Shown piece by piece: positions 1 through 6,671 of a DNA stretch of 64,000 nt. The DNA comes from an uncultured Collinsella sp. (GTDB lineage: Bacteria; Actinomycetota; Coriobacteriia; Coriobacteriales; Coriobacteriaceae): positions 1 through 64,000 of the forward strand of contig CAUFMG010000011.1 of NCBI GenBank assembly GCA_959026725.1, read 5' to 3'. Numbering within the stretch: position 1 is the first letter of the stretch; each line of letters begins with the position of its first letter. The notes under the pieces are model-generated. The model ran no database searches and was not told the DNA's origin. It saw only the letters and a list, made by a program, of their open reading frames with translations. The translations under genes and the position numbers were made by a program.

Positions 1-55
1 ACCTATGACGTTCTGATTCGTAGTCAGACCCTCTATCCAGCTGAGGTAACGCCGC
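1..55 (-). tRNA. tRNA-Arg(ACG), 3' part cut by window edge
   Basis: Reading the minus strand, the 5' acceptor strand GCGGCGT, the D-arm and an anticodon arm with loop CTACGAA (anticodon ACG) are identical to the complete copies at 214-290 and 647-723. The T-arm end and the CCA lie outside the window. It is the last member of a local array of tRNA-Arg genes transcribed leftward. Confidence 0.9.
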
Positions 56-67
56 GACTTGTTGATT

Positions 68-96
68 ATTATGCACATTGACTGAATATAGGTCAA
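68..96 (-). promoter_or_regulatory. promoter of the first tRNA-Arg
   Basis: On the minus strand TTGACC is followed after 17 bases by CATAAT, about a dozen bases before the mature tRNA 5' end. The same -35/-10 pair occurs ahead of the next copy (303-331), so each tRNA-Arg appears to have its own housekeeping-sigma promoter. Confidence 0.7.
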
Positions 97-174
97 GCAA
101 TTTTTCGAAAAAAGTTATCAAATTGAATTTTTACTCATTTGGGGCACTTGGCGCAATCTTCGACGCATCGCGAT

Positions 175-207
175 ATAAGAAAAGCCCCCGTCGCCGGGAG
201 CTTTAAA
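175..207 (-). terminator. Rho-independent terminator after tRNA-Arg
   Basis: On the minus strand a GC-rich hairpin (AAAGCTCCCGGC / CGGGGGCTTT) ends in a T-rich tail, six bases after the CCA of the tRNA at 214-290. Nearly identical hairpins lie at 416-449 and 607-640, marking the unit length of the array. Confidence 0.8.
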
Positions 208-213
208 ATCAAT

Positions 214-290
214 TGGTGCGGCGTATAGGATTCGAACCTATGACGTTCTGATTCGTAGTCAGACCCTCTATCCAGCTGAGGTAACGCCGC
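214..290 (-). tRNA. tRNA-Arg(ACG)
   Basis: Complete 77-base cloverleaf including an encoded CCA (TGG at 214-216 on the plus strand). The acceptor stem GCGGCGT/ACGCCGC is perfect, the anticodon loop is CTACGAA (ACG, reading CGN codons after wobble modification) and the T-arm carries TTCGAAT. It has its own promoter (303-331) and terminator (175-207). Confidence 0.97.
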
Positions 291-302
291 AACGCACGGA
301 TT

Positions 303-331
303 ATTATGCACGTGAGCCCTCGATGGGTCAA
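303..331 (-). promoter_or_regulatory. promoter of tRNA-Arg 214-290
   Basis: Minus-strand TTGACC, 17-base spacer, CATAAT; the spacing and hexamers match the promoter at 68-96. Confidence 0.7.
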
Positions 332-375
332 GCAACAATTTGGAAAAATTTTTACGAAGCGATGATTGAGCCACT

Positions 376-403
376 CGCGCCTCGACCGAGGTTCGAATCC
401 ATG
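376..403. repeat. remnant of the right end of the tRNA-inserted repeat
   Basis: This 28-base stretch, containing CGACCGAGGTTCGAATCC, is identical to the right border of the repeat inserted in a tRNA-Arg copy further along (568-595). The rest of the 95-bp core is absent here. It reads like a tRNA T-arm on the plus strand, opposite to the neighbouring tRNA genes. It suggests an older insertion or a template-switch duplication within the array. Confidence 0.6.
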
Positions 404-415
404 GGATGTCTGTCT

Positions 416-449
416 AAAAGAAAAGCCCCCGTTGCCGAAGGCTTTCAAT
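416..449 (-). terminator. terminator of the disrupted tRNA-Arg unit
   Basis: Same hairpin as at 175-207 and 607-640 (GCCTTCGGCAACGGGGGC with T-rich tail on the minus strand). It lies just after the CCA of the broken tRNA copy at 456-475. Confidence 0.75.
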
Positions 450-455
450 TTCAAT

Positions 456-475
456 TGGTGCGGCGTATAGGATTC
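456..475 (-). pseudogene. tRNA-Arg fragment, 3' end only
   Basis: Only the last 20 bases of tRNA-Arg remain: half of the T-arm, the 3' acceptor strand ACGCCGC, the discriminator A and CCA. The upstream 57 bases have been replaced by a GC-rich repeat (476-570). The break falls inside the T-loop, at GGATTC on the plus strand. No promoter of the kind seen ahead of the intact copies is left. Confidence 0.85.
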
Positions 476-591
476 CGCGCATCCGCTTCGCGGATACGCA
501 CCGGCTTCGCCCGCCTGCCGGCGGACTCGCCCGCGGGCTAAAAACGCTCCGCGTTTTCTTTACGCCCGCGCCTCGACCGAGGTTCGAATCC
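476..591. mobile_element. 95-bp GC-rich repeat inserted in a tRNA-Arg T-arm
   Basis: The core 476-570 aligns without gaps over 95 bases to 5456-5550, which sits in a tRNA-Leu 3' end. It contains the hairpin ATCCGC-TTC-GCGGAT, a CCGGC/GCCGG-rich middle and AAAACGC-TCC-GCGTTTT like segments. On its right it is followed by a T-arm sequence (GGTTCGAATCC) in the orientation opposite to the host tRNA. At the Leu locus the same position carries GGTTCAAGTCC, which matches that tRNA's T-loop. It encodes nothing recognisable, so it is either a non-autonomous mobile repeat or a rearrangement product. Confidence 0.65.
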
Positions 592-606
592 ATGCGGTGT
601 CGGCGT

Positions 607-640
607 AAAAGAAAAGCCCCCGTTGCCGGAGGCTTTCAAT
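607..640 (-). terminator. Rho-independent terminator after tRNA-Arg
   Basis: Minus-strand hairpin GCCTCCGGCAACGGGGGC followed by TTTTCTTTTA, directly downstream of the tRNA at 647-723. Confidence 0.8.
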
Positions 641-646
641 TTCAAT

Positions 647-723
647 TGGTGCGGCGTATAGGATTCGAACCTATGACGTTCTGATTCGTAGTCAGACCCT
701 CTATCCAGCTGAGGTAACGCCGC
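647..723 (-). tRNA. tRNA-Arg(ACG)
   Basis: Second complete copy, identical to 214-290 in all arms, with encoded CCA (TGG at 647-649 on the plus strand) and anticodon ACG. Confidence 0.97.
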
Positions 724-733
724 AGCGCAAGAC

Positions 734-764
734 ATATAAAACCACTTTAGCTTATTGGAGTCAA
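734..764 (-). promoter_or_regulatory. promoter of tRNA-Arg 647-723
   Basis: Minus-strand TTGACT followed after about 19 bases by TTATAT, just upstream of the tRNA. The spacing is longer than at the sister promoters, so the exact -10 is uncertain. Confidence 0.5.
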
Positions 765-800
765 GCACAATTTCAAACTTTTTTGTGGAACGCAGTCTTG

Positions 801-1178
801 TCATGCTGCTCCGCATATACCGCCATTCCCCGTACGATCGATTGGCTTTTCGATCACGTCAAACTTAGCATCAAGTTCCCTCAGGAGCGATCTCACCCGC
901 TGGGCACAATCATAATCGGCAAACGAGATGCTCAACATGCGAGCAACCTGATTAGATGTCTGGACCCCATAGAAATGCTCTAGGGCCACAAGCCCCTCGT
1001 GCGCCACAAACGTCTCAACCACATGAGGCGACTCCTCGTAGCACCATTGCGTCAACGGCCCCTCGCTCGTCTGTCGAACCACCAGGCCACCCATGCCAGA
1101 CGGCTCACACGTCACAAGCAGGTACTCCCCGCCCTCGTCGCTCTCAAACAAAACCACCCGATCATCAAACAGCTCCAT
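801..1178 (-). CDS. hypothetical protein, 125 aa
   Basis: I do not recognise a family. The protein is acidic and soluble, with no signal peptide or membrane segment. Its first half looks like a beta-rich domain (VVLFESDEGGEYLLV) and the second half is helical (QRVRSLLRELDAKFDVIEKP). An AGGGG-type ribosome binding site stands a few bases before the ATG. It is a lone gene between the tRNA-Arg array and serS, transcribed leftward; its codon use and GC content match the neighbourhood, so I take it as real. Confidence 0.7.
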   Translation of the reverse strand: MELFDDRVVLFESDEGGEYLLVTCEPSGMGGLVVRQTSEGPLTQWCYEESPHVVETFVAHEGLVALEHFYGVQTSNQVARMLSISFADYDCAQRVRSLLRELDAKFDVIEKPIDRTGNGGICGAA

Positions 1179-1297
1179 CGCGTCCCCTTTCTCTCGCTCT
1201 TATTTAGCAAAAGCATAGCAGGTAGATGGCTATATACAGAACAGTTGTTCGTGTGTTTTCTATTGAGCTGTCCGCACAGCATGGTATGGCCGCACAC

Positions 1298-1326
1298 AAA
1301 AAGGGCACCCCAAAAAGGAGTGCCCT
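1298..1326 (-). terminator. Rho-independent terminator of serS
   Basis: On the minus strand AGGGCACTCC-TTTTT-GGGGTGCCCT is followed by TTTTTG. It lies about 24 bases after the serS stop. Confidence 0.85.
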
Positions 1327-1349
1327 AGCAAATCGCTTATGCAGCCAAT

Positions 1350-2633
1350 CTACGCGACCGGCTCGATCTTCTCGAGGCCGCCCATGTAGGGACGCAGGAC
1401 CTCGGGGATCGTGATGGTGCCGTCAGCGTTCTGGTAGTTCTCCAGAATGGCTGCCATGGTACGGCCAGCCGGCAGACCGGAACCGTTGAGGGTGTGCAGA
1501 TAGCGCGAACCCTTGAAGTTCTCGGGGTCGCGATACTTGATGTTGGCGCGACGGGCCTGGAAGTCACCGCAGTTGGAGCAGGAGCTGATCTCCTTGTAGG
1601 CGTTGTAGCTCGGCAGCCAGACCTCGACGTCGTAGGTCTGACGGGCGGAGAAGCCCAGGTCGCCGGTGCACAGGCTAATCACGCGATACGGAAGACCCAG
1701 CTGCTGCAGCAGGAACTCGGCCTCGGCGGTCATGCTCTCGAGCTCCTCGTCGGACTCCTCCGGCTTGGCAAACTTGACCATCTCGACCTTGTCGAACTCG
1801 TGCTGGCGAATGATGCCGCGGGTATCGCGACCAGCGGAGCCGGCCTCCTCGCGGAAGCAGGGGGTGAAGGCGGTGTAGCGGCGCGGCAGGGTATCGGCGT
1901 CGAGGACCTCACCGGCGTGCAGGTTGGTGAGCACGACCTCGGCGGTGGGGATCAGGAAGTTGTCGCCCGAGACGTGATAGGCGTCGTCCTCGAACTTGGG
2001 CAGCTGGCCCGTGCCGAACATGGTCTGACGCTTGACGACGATGGGCGGCCACCACTCCTTAAAACCACGGCTGGTGTGCGTATCGAGGAAGAAGTTGATG
2101 AGGGCGCGCTCAAGACGGGCGCCGGCGCCACCGAGAACGGTGAAGCGGCTGCCGGAGAGCTTGTTGCCGCGCTCGAAGTCAAGGATGTCGAGGTCGGTGC
2201 CCAGATCCCAGTGCGGCTTAAAGTCGAAGTCGAACTCGCGCGGGATGCCCCAACGACGGCGCTCGATGTTCTCGTCCTCGTCCTTGCCGTACGGCGTGGC
2301 CTCGCAAGGAATGTTGGGCAGGTGAGCCATGAAGTCGTACTGCTCCTGCTCGAGGGCGGTGCGGCGCTCGGCCAGACCGTCAATCTTCTCGTTGACGGCG
2401 CGCACGGCCTCCTTGGCGGCCTCGGCCTCGTCCTTCTTGTCCTCCTTCATCAGGGCGCCGATCTTCTTGGACTCGGCATTGCGCGTGGCTTGAAGTTCCT
2501 CAACCTCGGTGATGACGGCACGACGCTCGTCGTCGAGCTCAAAGAACTTCTCGCGATCCCAAGACGTCTGGCGGTTAGCCATGGCGACATCGATGGCATC
2601 GGGGTTCTCGCGAACAAACTTGATATCAAGCAT
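1350..2633 (-). CDS. serS: seryl-tRNA synthetase
   Basis: Class II aminoacyl-tRNA synthetase that charges tRNA-Ser (and tRNA-Sec). The 427-residue length is usual for the family. The N-terminal ~110 residues form the expected long helical coiled-coil arm (LQATRNAESKKIGALMKE). The catalytic domain carries motif-2 like FRxE (TPCFREEAGSAGRDTRG) and a C-terminal motif 3 (LNGSGLPAGRTMAAILEN). I start at MLDIKFVREN because an ideal GGAGG lies seven bases upstream; a further upstream in-frame start at 2660 would add nine residues that do not fit the family. Monocistronic, with its own terminator. Confidence 0.97.
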   Translation of the reverse strand: MLDIKFVRENPDAIDVAMANRQTSWDREKFFELDDERRAVITEVEELQATRNAESKKIGALMKEDKKDEAEAAKEAVRAVNEKIDGLAERRTALEQEQYDFMAHLPNIPCEATPYGKDEDENIERRRWGIPREFDFDFKPHWDLGTDLDILDFERGNKLSGSRFTVLGGAGARLERALINFFLDTHTSRGFKEWWPPIVVKRQTMFGTGQLPKFEDDAYHVSGDNFLIPTAEVVLTNLHAGEVLDADTLPRRYTAFTPCFREEAGSAGRDTRGIIRQHEFDKVEMVKFAKPEESDEELESMTAEAEFLLQQLGLPYRVISLCTGDLGFSARQTYDVEVWLPSYNAYKEISSCSNCGDFQARRANIKYRDPENFKGSRYLHTLNGSGLPAGRTMAAILENYQNADGTITIPEVLRPYMGGLEKIEPVA

Positions 2634-2744
2634 TAGATCCTCCGGCGATATACATTCCATTTAGGTTGCAACCTTGTACATGTATGGGCAAGTATATACT
2701 TATGAGCGTTTACGACCCAACTCAACTACGCAAGAAGGCACCCA

Positions 2745-2918
2745 ATGGACGCAGTTTTTTCCTTTTTGTTTGGCACCCGCACCGGTTTTGCCATCCTTTT
2801 CGCCGGCGGCATCCTGCTGTTTGCGATTATTGCCTTTGTAATGGAAAAGCGCACCCATAAGATGTATGTCGACCGCGGCCCCAAGTCCGAGGACGAAGAA
2901 GACAGCTTCTGGGACTAA
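2745..2918 (+). CDS. small single-span membrane protein, 57 aa
   Basis: A 57-codon frame on the plus strand, preceded by GAAGG seven bases before the ATG. It starts MDAVFSFLFG, has one strongly hydrophobic helix at about residues 14-32 (FAILFAGGILLFAIIAF), then a basic stretch (MEKRTHK) and an acidic tail (KSEDEEDSFWD). The charge pattern predicts a cytoplasmic C-terminus. No family is recognised. It diverges from serS and is followed by a long palindromic repeat that probably ends its transcript. Confidence 0.65.
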   Translation: MDAVFSFLFGTRTGFAILFAGGILLFAIIAFVMEKRTHKMYVDRGPKSEDEEDSFWD

Positions 2919-2925
2919 CCCGCCA

Positions 2926-3074
2926 AAAAGGGACAGGTTTATTTTGGTCGGTTTTATCTGGGCAAACGCAAGTGCCCCGCAACTGGAATTGAACCAGTTG
3001 CGGGGCACTTTTCGCTAAAAGGACAAAACCGCAGGAAAAACCTGCCAAAATAAACCTGTCCCTAAATGGCAGGT
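2926..3074. repeat. long nested palindrome, dispersed repeat family (locus 1)
   Basis: The outer arms are about 27 bases each (AGGGACAGGTTTATTTTGG... and its complement, two mismatches). They enclose the module GGTTTTATCTGGGCAAACG and a perfect 17-bp hairpin (AAGTGCCCCGCAACTGG, loop AATTGAA). Related modules lie at 53380-53432 and 63010-63097. The inner hairpin probably terminates transcription; it lies between convergent ends (small membrane protein gene and proC). Confidence 0.75.
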
Positions 3075-3075
3075 T

Positions 3076-3846
3076 TTACTGGAGAGTTGCGTCAATTGCC
3101 TTGACCAGGGCGCTGCGCATGCCGGCATCCTCGAGCGCGACGACGCCCTTGATGGTAGCACCGCCGGGCGAGCACACGGCATCCTTCATCGCCGCAGGAT
3201 GCTGGCCAGTTGCAAGCTGCAGCTTTGCCGTACCCAGCACCATCTGGCTCACAATGCGATAGGCATCGGCACGCGGGATACCGTGCTTGACCGCTGCATC
3301 GCCCAGGGCCTCGATTGCCATGGCGACAAATGCCGGAGCGCAACCACCCACCGTGCCGCCCACAAACAGCAGACTCGTATCGAGCTCGACCACCGCACCG
3401 ATCTTGCCAAGCAGATCAAGCACCACGGCGCTCTGCTCATCACTAAGCGTGGAAGCCTTCTCGCAAGCGATGACGCCCTCGCCCACCGAAACCGGTGTGT
3501 TGGGCACCGTCGAGATATGCGCGACGCCCGGCAGGACCTGCTCCCACTTGGCACTGTCCCAGGTCCAAGCAACCGACAGAACGACCTTTTTGGCAAGAAC
3601 ATCCTTGAGCGGGGCGAATATCTTCTCGATCATATACGGTTTGACCGCAGCGACCACGATATCGGATGCGGCGACAACCTCGGCGGCATCGTGGCAGGCG
3701 ACCATGCCGCGCGCCTCGCAGCGCTCAACCAGTGCGTCGTAGCGACCCGCGCAGGCGCACATGTCGCTCGCAGCTACACCGGCAGCGATCCAGCCATCGG
3801 CCATAGCGCTCGCCATATTGCCAAAACCGACAAACCCAATCTTCAT
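3076..3846 (-). CDS. proC: pyrroline-5-carboxylate reductase
   Basis: NAD(P)H-dependent enzyme for the last step of proline synthesis. The 256-residue protein begins with the dinucleotide-binding GFVGFGNMASAM motif. The C-terminal dimerisation domain carries the family signature around SPGGATIKGVVALEDAG. At 256 residues it is a few residues shorter than typical ProC but has both domains. Its stop lies inside the flank of the palindrome at 2926-3074. Upstream lies rlmH, 73 bases away, in the same direction. Confidence 0.95.
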   Translation of the reverse strand: MKIGFVGFGNMASAMADGWIAAGVAASDMCACAGRYDALVERCEARGMVACHDAAEVVAASDIVVAAVKPYMIEKIFAPLKDVLAKKVVLSVAWTWDSAKWEQVLPGVAHISTVPNTPVSVGEGVIACEKASTLSDEQSAVVLDLLGKIGAVVELDTSLLFVGGTVGGCAPAFVAMAIEALGDAAVKHGIPRADAYRIVSQMVLGTAKLQLATGQHPAAMKDAVCSPGGATIKGVVALEDAGMRSALVKAIDATLQ

Positions 3847-3919
3847 ATCTCATAGTCCTTTCAGACACATTCCTCAAAACGAAAGGTATTGTCCCACGGC
3901 ATTGTTTCGTATTGCCGAC

Positions 3920-4390
3920 CTATTTGTGATACGGCTCGCCACGGCTGATCTTGCAGGCACGGTAAATCTGCTCTAGCAGCACCACACGCGCCAGGTTATG
4001 CGGCAAGGTAATGCGTCCAAAGCTGAGCATCTCGTCGGCGCGGGCGCGCACCTCATCACTCACGCCGTCCGAACCGCCGATTACAAAGGCAATGTCGCTG
4101 CTGCCTCGCAGCATAAGATCGTCGAGCCGCGCCGAGAGCTCCTCGCTCGAACGCTCCTTGCCCTCGATAGCCAGCAGGATCACATGCGCCCGAGACGGCA
4201 ATGCAGCAAGAATTGCCGCCCCCTCCTTGTCGCGCGCGGCATCCACGCCGCCCGCCTTAGCCGGGTCGATATCGGCCACCTCGCGGATATCAACCTTGGC
4301 ATAGGCACCTAGGCGCTTGGTGTACTCAGCGCAGGCATCCTTCCAAAAGCGCTCTTTGAGCTTGCCAACACAAACGACGGTGTATTTCAC
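3920..4390 (-). CDS. rlmH: 23S rRNA (pseudouridine1915-N3)-methyltransferase
   Basis: SPOUT-class methyltransferase of 156 residues that acts on helix 69 of 23S rRNA in assembled 70S ribosomes. The N-terminus MKYTVVCVGKLKERFW and the knot region (FVIGGSDGVSDEVRARAD, then LPHNLARVVLLEQIYRACKI) are diagnostic, as is the C-terminal PYHK in place of the usual YH(R/K). The gene lies six bases downstream of the SPFH gene and is probably cotranscribed with it. Confidence 0.97.
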   Translation of the reverse strand: MKYTVVCVGKLKERFWKDACAEYTKRLGAYAKVDIREVADIDPAKAGGVDAARDKEGAAILAALPSRAHVILLAIEGKERSSEELSARLDDLMLRGSSDIAFVIGGSDGVSDEVRARADEMLSFGRITLPHNLARVVLLEQIYRACKISRGEPYHK

Positions 4391-4396
4391 GCGTGT

Positions 4397-5335
4397 CTAC
4401 TCTTTCGAATCGTTCTGAACCTTACCGGCAGCCAGCATCTGCTCGAACATCGAGGCCGACTGCGAAAAGTCGCTCGGCAGCACGACCGTCGAGGTTTTAC
4501 CCGTACGAGCGAACTCCGTCATCATCTCGGACCACTGCGTAAACATGAACAGTTGGTTGGCCTCGTCATTGCCGACACCCGTCTCCTGGATGATCTCGAG
4601 CGAATCTTTGATACCCAGCGCGATGGCCTTGCGCTGGTTGGCGATGCCCTCACCCGCCTTTTCCATAGCCTCAGCCTCGGCGGTCGCCTCGGTGACGCGC
4701 TTGATGCGGTCTGCCTCAGCGAGCTCCTGTGCCGCAGCGCGCTTGCGCTGGGCGGCGTTGATGTCGTTCATGGAGTTCTCGACCTCGGTCGGCAGTGCGA
4801 TTTTGGTGATGAGCGTCGACACGAGGGTGAAGCCGTAGGCGGCCATCTGCTCGGAAACGGTAGCGTTGACATCCTTGGCGATGTCATCCTTCTTGGCAAA
4901 GACCTCATCGAGTGTGTAGACGGGAATCGAAGAGCGCAGGGCGTCGGTGATGAAGTCACGCATCTGGTCGACGGGCTCCTGCAGCATGTAGTAGCTCTTG
5001 TAGATACCCGAATCTGCCGGGCCGGCGCCCATGTCATAGCTCACGTGGTACTGAGCAGAGACCTCAAGGCCGATGGTCACGTTGTCCTGGGTCTTAACGT
5101 CGATGCCAAAACCGTTTTTCATGGTGCGCAGGCTCACCGTGGCGGCCTTGCGGTCGATCACGGGCACCTTCATGTGGAAGCCCGCGTTGACGATGCGGTT
5201 AAACTTGCCCAGGCGCTCGATGATCACGGCATGCTGTTGTTCAACGACATAGCAGGCGTTGGGAAGCAGTAGCAACAGAATGATGATGGGAATCAAAAGG
5301 CTGGTAAGGGCGGCGATGATACCGGACAACAGCAT
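4397..5335 (-). CDS. SPFH/band 7 (stomatin-like) membrane protein
   Basis: A 312-residue protein with one N-terminal membrane anchor (residues about 5-30), then the band 7/PHB domain starting at VVEQQHAVIIERLGKFNR and a long helical, Glu/Ala-rich region (KRAAAQELAEADRIKRVTEATAEAEAM) that forms oligomeric rings in this family. Such proteins organise membrane microdomains and regulate membrane proteases. I start at MLLSGII because GAGGAG is seven bases upstream; a start 21 bases earlier has no such site. It is followed by rlmH with a short gap. Confidence 0.9.
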   Translation of the reverse strand: MLLSGIIAALTSLLIPIIILLLLLPNACYVVEQQHAVIIERLGKFNRIVNAGFHMKVPVIDRKAATVSLRTMKNGFGIDVKTQDNVTIGLEVSAQYHVSYDMGAGPADSGIYKSYYMLQEPVDQMRDFITDALRSSIPVYTLDEVFAKKDDIAKDVNATVSEQMAAYGFTLVSTLITKIALPTEVENSMNDINAAQRKRAAAQELAEADRIKRVTEATAEAEAMEKAGEGIANQRKAIALGIKDSLEIIQETGVGNDEANQLFMFTQWSEMMTEFARTGKTSTVVLPSDFSQSASMFEQMLAAGKVQNDSKE

Positions 5336-5396
5336 GGTCTCTCCTCTGATAGGCACACGTTGGCATTAGGATACCCGTACAAGGAGATCGTACATA

Positions 5397-5427
5397 ACAA
5401 AAAAGCTCCCATTGCTGGGAGCTCTTT
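5397..5427 (-). terminator. terminator of the disrupted tRNA-Leu unit
   Basis: Minus-strand GAGCTCCCAGCAATGGGAGCTTTTTTG, identical to the hairpin at 5587-5616. Here it follows the CCA of the tRNA-Leu fragment. Confidence 0.8.
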
Positions 5428-5434
5428 CATTCAA

Positions 5435-5452
5435 TGGTGCGGGCGAAAGGAC
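5435..5452 (-). pseudogene. tRNA-Leu fragment, 3' end only
   Basis: The last 18 bases of the tRNA-Leu at 5624-5710 (end of T-arm, acceptor strand, CCA) are repeated here and then interrupted by the GC-rich repeat, exactly as in the tRNA-Arg array at 456-475. Confidence 0.85.
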
Positions 5453-5455
5453 GTC

Positions 5456-5572
5456 CGCGTATCCGCTTCGCGGATCCGCACCGGCTTCGGCCGCCTGCCG
5501 GCGTCCTCGCCAGCTCGCTAAAAACGCTCCGCGTTTTCTTTACGCTCGCTCCTTTACAGGTTCAAGTCCCTG
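5456..5572. mobile_element. 95-bp GC-rich repeat inserted in a tRNA-Leu T-arm
   Basis: The core 5456-5550 is a gapless match to 476-570 with only a few substitutions. Its right border is followed by ACAGGTTCAAGTCCCTGT, a T-arm like sequence on the plus strand whose loop matches the tRNA-Leu T-loop. Left (GGACG) and internal (CGTCC) bases are complementary, so the element may extend its fold into host tRNA sequence. Confidence 0.65.
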
Positions 5573-5586
5573 TGATGGGCCCATAA

Positions 5587-5616
5587 CAAAAAAGCTCCCA
5601 TTGCTGGGAGCTCTTT
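5587..5616 (-). terminator. Rho-independent terminator of tRNA-Leu
   Basis: Minus-strand hairpin AGCTCCCA-GCAA-TGGGAGCT followed by TTTTTG, eight bases after the CCA. Confidence 0.85.
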
Positions 5617-5623
5617 CATTTAA

Positions 5624-5710
5624 TGGTGCGGGCGAAAGGACTTGAACCTTCATGGGGTTGCCCCCATACGGACCTGAACCGTACGCGTCTGCCAATTCCG
5701 CCACGCCCGC
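5624..5710 (-). tRNA. tRNA-Leu(CAG)
   Basis: An 87-base class II tRNA with encoded CCA. The acceptor stem GCGGGCG/CGCCCGC is perfect, the anticodon loop is TTCAGGT (CAG), the long variable arm is TGGGGGCAACCCCA and the T-loop TTCAAGT. Confidence 0.97.
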
Positions 5711-5753
5711 GTGCAGGAATTAGAATAACGGAGCGCCATCGCGAACGCAAGAA

Positions 5754-6671
5754 CTATTTTTGAAAAAGTTTGCAGGCATTTTCCCAAGCTGCTCGCGCGA
5801 TTGCCTCAGCATCCTCGCCGGTACGATCGACACGGTCGTTGACCAGCGCGTTTGCCGTAATGGAGATCATTGCGGGCTCGCATTCAAGACCGCGGATGGG
5901 CTCCGGAGCCATATACGGGCAATCCGTCTCGAACAAAATTCGATCGAGTGGGGTTGCCGCAAATGCCTCGCGCACATCGTCGTTGCGCTTAAAGGTGGCC
6001 GCGCCGCCATAGGCGATATAGCAGCCCAGCTCCACAAAGCGCTCCATCGTGGCGCGGTCCTCGCCAAAGCAGTGCAGCACACAACCGGCCTGGGGCACGC
6101 CTACCTCACGAAGCACGTTGTAGGCGTCCACGTGCGAGGTACGCTCCTGGTCCGTGTCCTCGTGACGCAGATGCAGCTCCACCGGCACGTTACGGCACAC
6201 GGCAAGCTCGAGCTGGCGCGCCATGCAGTCAATCTGCACGCTATGGGGCGCCGGCGCGATGTCGTCGTCGTAATCCATGTGGTAGTCCAGACCGATCTCG
6301 CCGATACCGGCGCACAAAGGGTCATCGAGTGCGGCAACGACCTGTGCGTGAACGTCGTCGGTATAGTCCGGCGCGCCATACGGATGCACGCCGGCAAGAT
6401 ACTTGATCTGCGGGATATCCTGCATCGGCAGAATTTCGCGCACGAGCCAGTCGCTATAGTCTGTCACGCTGCGTTTGTCAGCGATGGGGTCGAACATCGT
6501 CACCAACAGGTCGACACCCGCGGCTTTGGCGCACACGAGCGTCTCGGGCACTTCTTTGCCCCAAAACGAAAGCAGATGCGCATGCGTGTCGGCAAGCGGT
6601 GCCAAGGGCACGGGGCAGGCGACCGTCTTCTTTTTCTTGGTAAACGTCACGCGTGCGGCATTAGGCATCAT
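5754..6671 (-). CDS. tatD: TatD family metal-dependent hydrolase
   Basis: Amidohydrolase-fold protein of the TatD DNase family, 305 residues, somewhat longer than the usual ~260 because of a basic N-terminus (FTKKKKTVACPVP). Metal-binding features are the ADTHAHL motif at about residue 29, the GEIGLDYH segment, HLRH and the C-terminal ETDCPYMAPEPIRG. Proposed roles are 3'-exonuclease or tRNA/DNA repair activity. It overlaps the end of rsmA by 11 bases, so the two are translationally coupled. The tatD-rsmA neighbourhood is common in Gram-positive genomes. The exact start is uncertain. Confidence 0.9.
   Translation of the reverse strand: MMPNAARVTFTKKKKTVACPVPLAPLADTHAHLLSFWGKEVPETLVCAKAAGVDLLVTMFDPIADKRSVTDYSDWLVREILPMQDIPQIKYLAGVHPYGAPDYTDDVHAQVVAALDDPLCAGIGEIGLDYHMDYDDDIAPAPHSVQIDCMARQLELAVCRNVPVELHLRHEDTDQERTSHVDAYNVLREVGVPQAGCVLHCFGEDRATMERFVELGCYIAYGGAATFKRNDDVREAFAATPLDRILFETDCPYMAPEPIRGLECEPAMISITANALVNDRVDRTGEDAEAIARAAWENACKLFQK

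Noticed and set aside
323..541. Short plus-strand frame through the tRNA-Arg array
   Set aside because: It crosses a tRNA terminator, the tRNA fragment and the inserted repeat; no ribosome binding site. Structural DNA, not a gene.
5412..5645. Short plus-strand frame spanning the tRNA-Leu repeats
   Set aside because: Translates the repeated terminator and element twice; explained by the duplication.
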